A DNA stretch of 6,811 nt from Lentisphaerota bacterium (GTDB lineage: Bacteria; Verrucomicrobiota; Kiritimatiellia; RFP12; UBA1067), in NCBI GenBank assembly GCA_022839525.1, contig JALHET010000023.1:1-6811 (forward strand), written 5' to 3'. The position numbers and the translations under genes were made by a program. How positions within the stretch are numbered: the first letter of the stretch is position 1; every line of letters starts with the position of its first letter. Below the pieces are notes generated by a model, which ran no database searches, was not told where the DNA came from, and saw nothing but the letters and a program-made list of their open reading frames with translations. Shown here piece by piece: positions 1-4,283 of this stretch.

Positions 1-913
1 ACCGCGAGGTGCGCGGGTTGATCTCGATGATCACGATGCGCCCGGATTTCGGGTCGTGCGCGAACTGTACATTGGTGCCGCCGATCACGCCGATCGCCTC
101 CACAATGCGGAAAGCATACTCCTGTAAACGATCCTGAACCGATTTGTCGATGGTCAGCATCGGCGCGGAACAGAACGAGTCGCCGGTGTGGACGCCCATG
201 GGGTCGATGTTCTCGATGAAGCAGACCGCGATCATCTGGTTTTTAGAATCGCGGACCACTTCGACTTCCAGTTCCTCCCATCCCGCCACCGACTCCTCGA
301 TCAGGCACTGGCGGGTGAGCGAGGCATCGAGGCCGCGGTTGACGATGGCGCGCAGTTCTTCGACGTTGTAAACGAGGCCGCCTCCGGTGCCGCCCATGGT
401 GTAGGCTGGACGCACGACCACCGGGTAACCGAGTGCCGCCGCGATTTTCTCGGCGTGTTCGAGTGTGTAGGTGATCTCGCTTTTGGGCATCTCGATGCCG
501 AGCTTGGTCATGGTGTCTTTAAAGACCTGACGATCCTCGCCCCGCTCGATGGCGTCGAGGTTGACCCCGATGACCTTGACACCGTACTTGTCGAGAATGC
601 CCTTTTTGGCGAGTTCGATGGCGAGGTTAAGCCCCGTCTGGCCGCCGAGGTTGGGCAACAGTGCGTCGGGGCGCTCCTTGGCGATGATTTGCTCGATGCG
701 CTCCGCGTTGAGCGGTTCGATGTAGGTCGCGTCCGCCATGACCGGGTCGGTCATAATGGTGGCGGGGTTAGAGTTAACCAGCACGATTTTATATCCGCAC
801 TCGCGCAACGCTTTGCACGCCTGGGTTCCTGAATAATCAAATTCGCAAGCCTGACCGATAACGATGGGGCCTGAACCGATGATGAGCACCTTCTCGATGT
901 CATTACGCCGCAT
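1..913 (-). CDS. carB: Carbamoyl-phosphate synthase large subunit, N-terminal part (gene continues off the left edge)
   Basis: CarB uses ammonia from the small subunit CarA, bicarbonate and two ATP to make carbamoyl phosphate for pyrimidine and arginine synthesis in the cytoplasm. The visible 304 residues begin MRRNDIEKVLIIGSGPIVIG and contain the family hallmarks in order: GQACEFDYSGTQACKAL, VNSNPATIMTDP, ADATYIEP, the GGQTGLN segment, RPAYTMGGTGGG of the first ATP-grasp domain, ENIDPMGVHTGDS, and IEINPRTSR at the window edge. Family members are usually about 1,070 residues, so this is the pre-ATP-grasp region and most of the first (carboxyphosphate) ATP-grasp domain. The start at 913 is the ATG that puts the Rossmann-like IIGSGP strand at the expected distance. 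A GCAGG sequence about 10 bases upstream is a modest ribosome site. The gene is divergent from the methyltransferase gene at 1148. No carA is visible. Identification is near certain from the motifs. Confidence 0.97.
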   Translation of the reverse strand, partial: MRRNDIEKVLIIGSGPIVIGQACEFDYSGTQACKALRECGYKIVLVNSNPATIMTDPVMADATYIEPLNAERIEQIIAKERPDALLPNLGGQTGLNLAIELAKKGILDKYGVKVIGVNLDAIERGEDRQVFKDTMTKLGIEMPKSEITYTLEHAEKIAAALGYPVVVRPAYTMGGTGGGLVYNVEELRAIVNRGLDASLTRQCLIEESVAGWEELEVEVVRDSKNQMIAVCFIENIDPMGVHTGDSFCSAPMLTIDKSVQDRLQEYAFRIVEAIGVIGGTNVQFAHDPKSGRIVIIEINPRTSR

Positions 914-957
914 AAGAGGGAACCTGCCTTTTCGGACTTATGCGCACGCCGCGCCAG

Positions 958-973
958 AACGAGCCAACTCGTT
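958..973. repeat. Perfect 6-bp inverted repeat in the carB leader region
   Basis: AACGAG (958-963) and CTCGTT (968-973) are perfect reverse complements around a CCAA spacer. The element lies 45-60 bases upstream of the carB start and also upstream of the divergent methyltransferase gene. It overlaps the TTGACG at 972-977. It could be an operator or a leader hairpin, but no T-tract follows on either strand, so it is not a canonical terminator. A repeat of this size can occur by chance. Confidence 0.3.
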
Positions 974-1133
974 GACGGGGCAATGCACGCAACCGGGCTT
1001 ATAGGATGCCAATATCCGGGCGGTTAGTCGAGTCAAAGCGCGAAAAAAATGGTCGCCGGTGTTTCCGCGCTGTTTTCCGGCATGATTTTTCCTGTCGCAC
1101 CGGGAGTTGCGATGGTGTATCGTGAAGAGGTCA

Positions 1134-1140
1134 GAAGGAC
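1134..1140 (+). promoter_or_regulatory. Ribosome binding site deciding the trmJ start
   Basis: GAAGGAC just upstream of the ATG at 1148 carries an AAGGA core with about 8 bases of spacing. It supports this start over the in-frame ATG at 1049, which has only an A-rich run and no purine-rich GGAG-like site. Confidence 0.6.
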
Positions 1141-1147
1141 AAAGGGC

Positions 1148-1918
1148 ATGACGGATGTGTTGAAGAATATACGGATTGTACTGGTTGGCACGCTGTATAG
1201 CGGGAATGTGGGTTCAGTGTGCCGCGCCATGTCGAATATGGGTATCCGCGATTTGGTGTTGGCTGAACCGCAACTCTGTGACAACTGGGACGATGCGGTG
1301 CGGATGGCCGTCCATGCGGACGACATTCTGGAAGCCCGGCGCGTGACCGCAACCCTTGAGGAGGCGGTGAGCGATTGCGCCTTTGTGGCGGGCACGACGG
1401 CTCGTGGGGGATTGTACCGGCAGCATGTGAAGACGCCACGGGAATGGGCGCCCGAACTGTTAAGGTTGGCCGGAAACGGGAAGGTGGCACTGGTTTTTGG
1501 GCGTGAGGATAAAGGGTTGTCCAATGACGAGATCGGTTTGTGTACGCACCTGATCCGCATACCCGTGCAACCGGCGTACACGTCACTGAACCTCTCACAG
1601 GCGGTTCTGATTTGCTGTTATGAACTTTACGGGGCACTCGGAACATACGAGCCGCCTGTCGAGAAATCGCTTCCGGCCATTGCCGCGCACAAGCTGAAAC
1701 TGACGGCACTGTGGCGGGACATGCTGTTGCTCATCGGGTTTATGAAAGAGGATAAAGCCGATCACATGATGCAGGGTGTGCAGCGCATTTTTTCCCGCGG
1801 CGTTTATTCGGAAGACGATGTGGCCATCATGATGGGCGTGGCGCGTCAGGCCCAGTGGGCTGCAAAGAACGGTTCAGGCGCGAAGCCAAAAGGCGCGGAC
1901 TGTCTGCCGCGCAAATAG
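1148..1918 (+). CDS. trmJ: tRNA (cytidine/uridine-32-2'-O)-methyltransferase, TrmJ type (SPOUT family)
   Basis: TrmJ enzymes transfer a methyl group from S-adenosylmethionine to the 2'-OH of nucleotide 32 in the anticodon loop of several tRNAs. The 256-residue product shows the three SpoU/TrmH motifs: motif 1 NVGSVCRAMSNMG at residues 20-32, with the catalytic-type arginine R26; motif 2 LVFGREDKGLSNDEI at about 115-129; and motif 3 IPVQPAYTSLNLSQAV at 138-153, which forms the trefoil-knot SAM site. A C-terminal helical extension (about 180-240) resembles TrmJ rather than TrmH or TrmL, and the length matches the roughly 245-residue E. coli enzyme. I chose the ATG at 1148 because AGAAGGA lies 8 bases upstream and the protein then starts directly before the first beta strand (IRIVLVG). 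An in-frame ATG at 1049 would add 33 unrelated residues. The exact tRNA target is inferred from the family. Confidence 0.88.
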   Translation: MTDVLKNIRIVLVGTLYSGNVGSVCRAMSNMGIRDLVLAEPQLCDNWDDAVRMAVHADDILEARRVTATLEEAVSDCAFVAGTTARGGLYRQHVKTPREWAPELLRLAGNGKVALVFGREDKGLSNDEIGLCTHLIRIPVQPAYTSLNLSQAVLICCYELYGALGTYEPPVEKSLPAIAAHKLKLTALWRDMLLLIGFMKEDKADHMMQGVQRIFSRGVYSEDDVAIMMGVARQAQWAAKNGSGAKPKGADCLPRK

Positions 1919-1924
1919 CGGCGG
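1904..1924 (+). terminator. Possible hairpin at the 3' end of trmJ (weak)
   Basis: CTGCCGC (1904-1910) can pair with GCGGCGG (1918-1924), with one G-T wobble, around a 7-base loop that contains most of the stop codon. It sits at the junction of two convergent genes, where a terminator is expected. No T-tract follows on either strand, so intrinsic termination is doubtful. Confidence 0.22.
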
Positions 1925-1935
1925 GGGCCGGGATG

Positions 1936-2705
1936 TTATCTGTCGGCGAGGTAAAAGAAGACGCTGGTGAGGTTGAAAAGCGCATGCATGGCGATGGGGG
2001 TTAGGATTGAGCCGGTGGAGGCGTACCCTGCGGAGAAAGCAATGCTTAGCACGAGCAGCGGTAAAAACGACAGCGCGTGGAAATGGACGAGCGCGAAATA
2101 AAGGCCGACCAGTAGCGCGGCAGGGAAAAATGGCCGGGATTTCAGGACCGCTGTAAAGAGGATGCCGCGGAAAAGCAACTCTTCCACCACGGGCGCAATC
2201 ACGACTGCCGCCGCCATCATGAACATGCGCGTGCCGAGGGTGAGTGAGCCGTTATCGTCATGGAGAGCACCACCACGGGCGGAATGACGGCCAGTCCGTA
2301 AAACAGGCCTTTCCCGAGCGCCTTCCGTGCGGTACAGGACCGCGAAAAGAAGGCCTGACTCACTGAGACGTTCGAGTAGGTGAGGCAGAGGGTGGTGACC
2401 AAAAGCCCCATGACCGCATAGAGCAGGGGGCTGAGAATCAGGGCGCTTTCTTTAGGAGTGCCGGAGGTGTGGGACTGGAAAATGGCCGGTAACGCGAACA
2501 GGATCGTGGCGGACAGGACCAGGCCCGCATGGAAAACGGTGAACGGGCCTTGTGTTAAGCGGGTGCACGCGCCGAGGTATGGCACCAGCCGGCGGGTCTG
2601 CACGCGCAAACACAGATAGAGATCAATGGTGGCGCCGGCGAGCAGAATAAGGCCTGCGAGAGCTTGGAAGAAGAGTTGCGTCATATCGGTGGTCTCAAGA
2701 AACAT
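1936..2705 (-). pseudogene. CPBP-family intramembrane protease homologue, interrupted by a one-base frameshift
   Basis: CPBP (CAAX protease and bacteriocin-processing, Abi/Rce1-like) proteins are multi-pass membrane metalloproteases. The N-terminal part (2705 down to 2217) encodes about four hydrophobic segments: QALAGLILLAGATIDLYLCL, AGLVLSATILFALPAIF, ILSPLLYAVMGLLVTTLCL and a segment ending VIPPVVVLS. It then runs into a short non-hydrophobic tail and a stop at 2217-2219. The C-terminal part (frame ending at 1936) carries the signatures: APVVEELLFRG (the EExxxR motif), FALVHFH, and LTPIAMHALFN. Reading the second frame upstream of its ATG at 2226 gives a protein-like DDNGSLTLGTR that would continue naturally from VVVLS, so one base appears to be missing near 2255-2290. 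The joined product would be about 256 residues, a normal size for the family. The N-terminal ATG at 2705 is a choice; an ATG seven codons later is also possible. It may be a true pseudogene, a sequencing indel, or less likely two coupled genes. Substrate and role are unknown. Confidence 0.78.
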
Positions 2706-2817
2706 AATCGTATTGTGCCCCCTTGTGCCTTCCTCGGCAATGACAAATTAGGTAAGCCGGTTTCATATGCGTTGGTGTGGCAAAAGGGCTCCAAATGTGA
2801 TACGTTTGACCACCTTT
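2706..2817. other. Divergent intergenic region upstream of the tetrapyrrole genes
   Basis: This 112-bp gap lies between the divergent CPBP homologue and the hemA fusion and must carry the promoter of the tetrapyrrole operon. I could not find a clear sigma-70 promoter. The best pair, TTGTGC (2723-2728) with AATTAG (2746-2751) at 17-bp spacing, is poor. No riboswitch or strong hairpin was recognised. Confidence 0.35.
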
Positions 2818-4278
2818 ATGAGCGATACAAGACCTGTAAGAAAAACATTTCCGATCAATGCGATGCTCGAGGGGCGCCGTGTGCTTGTCGTAGGGGGGGG
2901 GCGTGTCGGGCAACGGAAAGTCGAGTTGCTTTTGGACTCCGGGGCAAAGGTCAGGTTGGTTTGTCCGGATTGCGTGGGCGAGTTGGCGTTGCTGGCTCAG
3001 ACGGGGCGTATCCGGCATGACGCGCGCGCATTCGAAGATGCCGATGTGACCGGGTGCGCGCTGGTTTTCGCCTGTACGGATGACAAGCATGTGAACCGGC
3101 ATGTTTTGGATGTCGCTAAGGCTGTCAGGATCCCGTGCTGCTGCGCGGACGGTAATTGGCCGGACGGGGATTTTGTAACACCCGCAATCATCCGCACGGG
3201 CGATGTGCTGATCGCGGTTTCAACGAGCGGAAAATCCTGCCGCCAGTCGCGGCTCATCAAAGACAACCTGCGTAAGCATCTCGATTCGATCGAGAGTTCC
3301 GATCTGCTGGTGCTGGGAACCAGCCACGAACATCTGACGGCTGAAGAACGTGCTCCGTTTCACTTGTTGCTGCGAGAGCGCGAGGCGATCGGGGAAATGA
3401 TCCGGCAGGTGTGGGGCGTCCACGAGTTTTTCATTCTCAACACATGCAACCGTATCGAGGTGGTTGCGGCTATTTCGAAAAAGGCTGGAGCGTGCGGTAT
3501 TCTGCGCCGGTTGTTGCGGTTCGACCAGTTGGAGCCGGAACAATATTACATGAAACACGGGTTTGAAGCGTTCTCGCATCTCTGCCTCGTGGCGGCGGGG
3601 ATGGACTCTCAGATGCCGGGAGAATTTCATGTGGTCTCGCAGTTGAAAGACGCGGTTGACGAGGCGGTCACGCTTGGCTGGGCGGGCGCGGTCATCCGGG
3701 AGCTGTGTGATGCGGCCTTGCATGTTTCAAAAGATATCCGCCATGAGGTCGAGCCTCTGTTGGACATTGCGGAGATCGAAGAGATCGGTTTGCGTTATCT
3801 CGATACCGAGATTTTGGGGCTGGCTTCATGCCGCGTTGTGGTGATCGGCACTGGGACTGTGGGGATTTGGGTCTATCACCGGAACGCGCCTGTTCTGGGC
3901 GCGGAAGAGGCGCGGCAAATCGATCTGGTTCAATTGGACGCTTTGGGGCGCATCCTGCCCGGGGCGGATGTGATCGTGAGTGCGGTGGACGTGCAGAAGC
4001 CGGTTGTGTCTTGGGCGGGTCATCATGGACTTCTGAACCCCCGAGGGGTCGTCATGATCGACCTCGGCATGCCGCGCAATATCGATCCGGCGTTCGACAC
4101 ATGTGGCGGAGCCGTGCGCGTAGCGGATTTGGATGTGCTCAAGCGTTGGTACCGGACGGCCAACGGCACGCTGGATCAGGTGCTGAAGGCATGCGGCGCG
4201 ATTTTGAACAACCACCGCGACATCTACGAACGGATGCGGCAGAGCATCCAAGGCCAATTGCCGCAACAGGAAACGTAA
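2818..4278 (+). CDS. hemA: Fusion protein: precorrin-2 dehydrogenase (CysG-N/SirC-like) plus glutamyl-tRNA reductase
   Basis: The 486-residue product has two enzyme domains. Residues about 8-158 match the NAD-dependent dehydrogenase of siroheme synthesis: FPINAMLEGRRVLVVGGGRV, GQRK, CTDDKHVN, a conserved aspartate D111 in CCCADG, and STSGKS. This domain oxidises precorrin-2 to sirohydrochlorin; the helical part that CysG and Met8p also use for iron chelation looks short, so chelatase activity is uncertain. Residues about 163-480 are glutamyl-tRNA reductase, which reduces Glu-tRNA to glutamate-1-semialdehyde: LLVLGTSHEHLT, the LNTCNR motif with catalytic-type C210, HL at 254-255, AAGMDSQMPGE, a GTGTVG nucleotide motif at 344-349, and MIDLGMPRNIDP. 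Two oddities stand out: about 14 residues appear missing directly after GTGTVG, and only about 62 residues follow the DLGMPR segment, so most of the usual dimerisation domain is absent. I chose ATG 2818 because the dehydrogenase fold starts just after it. GTG 2797, preceded by AAAAGGG, is an alternative start. The stop is 2 bp before the next gene. Confidence 0.93.
   Translation: MSDTRPVRKTFPINAMLEGRRVLVVGGGRVGQRKVELLLDSGAKVRLVCPDCVGELALLAQTGRIRHDARAFEDADVTGCALVFACTDDKHVNRHVLDVAKAVRIPCCCADGNWPDGDFVTPAIIRTGDVLIAVSTSGKSCRQSRLIKDNLRKHLDSIESSDLLVLGTSHEHLTAEERAPFHLLLREREAIGEMIRQVWGVHEFFILNTCNRIEVVAAISKKAGACGILRRLLRFDQLEPEQYYMKHGFEAFSHLCLVAAGMDSQMPGEFHVVSQLKDAVDEAVTLGWAGAVIRELCDAALHVSKDIRHEVEPLLDIAEIEEIGLRYLDTEILGLASCRVVVIGTGTVGIWVYHRNAPVLGAEEARQIDLVQLDALGRILPGADVIVSAVDVQKPVVSWAGHHGLLNPRGVVMIDLGMPRNIDPAFDTCGGAVRVADLDVLKRWYRTANGTLDQVLKACGAILNNHRDIYERMRQSIQGQLPQQET
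2893..2901 (+). repeat. Nine-G homopolymer inside the NAD-binding motif of the fusion gene
   Basis: Nine consecutive G residues encode three GGG glycine codons of the VVGGGRVG Rossmann motif. Long G tracts are prone to slipped-strand mispairing and to sequencing errors. A one-base change here would put the whole 486-residue fusion, including the HemA half, out of frame. The frame as given is intact. Confidence 0.9.
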
Positions 4279-4283
4279 GTATG
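4265..4283 (+). promoter_or_regulatory. Tight junction and ribosome site between the two tetrapyrrole genes
   Basis: The stop TAA (4276-4278) and start ATG (4281) are separated by two bases. An AGGA sequence within the last codons of the upstream gene sits about 9 bases before the ATG. This arrangement implies one transcript and probable translational coupling of the two fusion proteins. It also fixes the downstream start, although that reading frame stays open for 151 codons upstream. Confidence 0.75.

Larger units (their letters stand above)
914..1147. other. Divergent intergenic region between carB and the methyltransferase gene
   Basis: This 234-bp stretch separates two divergent genes and should hold promoters for both. 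I see no convincing sigma-70 pair: TTGACG at 972-977 is a good -35 hexamer, but the nearest -10-like sequence (TTATAG, 999-1004) is 21 bases away, which is too far. It contains the perfect inverted repeat at 958-973 and two copies of CCGGGC (993-998 and 1016-1021). An open frame upstream of 1148, starting with an ATG at 1049, is possible, but it has no ribosome site and no family similarity, so I treat it as non-coding. Confidence 0.5.

Noticed and set aside
188..832. Long plus-strand open frame of 214 codons
   Set aside because: It is antisense to carB, whose motifs on the minus strand are unmistakable. The plus-strand translation has no recognisable domain.
993..1021. Direct repeat CCGGGC, two copies 23 bases apart
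   Set aside because: It is only 6 bp of GC-rich sequence, which is expected by chance in this composition.
1049..1147. N-terminal extension of trmJ from an earlier in-frame ATG
   Set aside because: It adds 33 residues with no family match, and no ribosome site precedes 1049, whereas 1148 has AAGGA at good spacing.
2217..2265. Programmed ribosomal frameshift in the CPBP gene
   Set aside because: There is no slippery heptamer and no downstream structure. A simple indel explains it better.
2695..3102. Minus-strand open frame of 135 codons overlapping the hemA start
   Set aside because: No domain or ribosome site was recognised, and it is antisense to the clear dehydrogenase coding region.
3828..4280. 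Upstream extension of the HemC-SUMT-HemD frame by 151 codons inside hemA
   Set aside because: The translation is arginine-rich and unlike any domain, and it overlaps clear HemA coding. The start at 4281 has a ribosome site and the expected HemC N-terminus.
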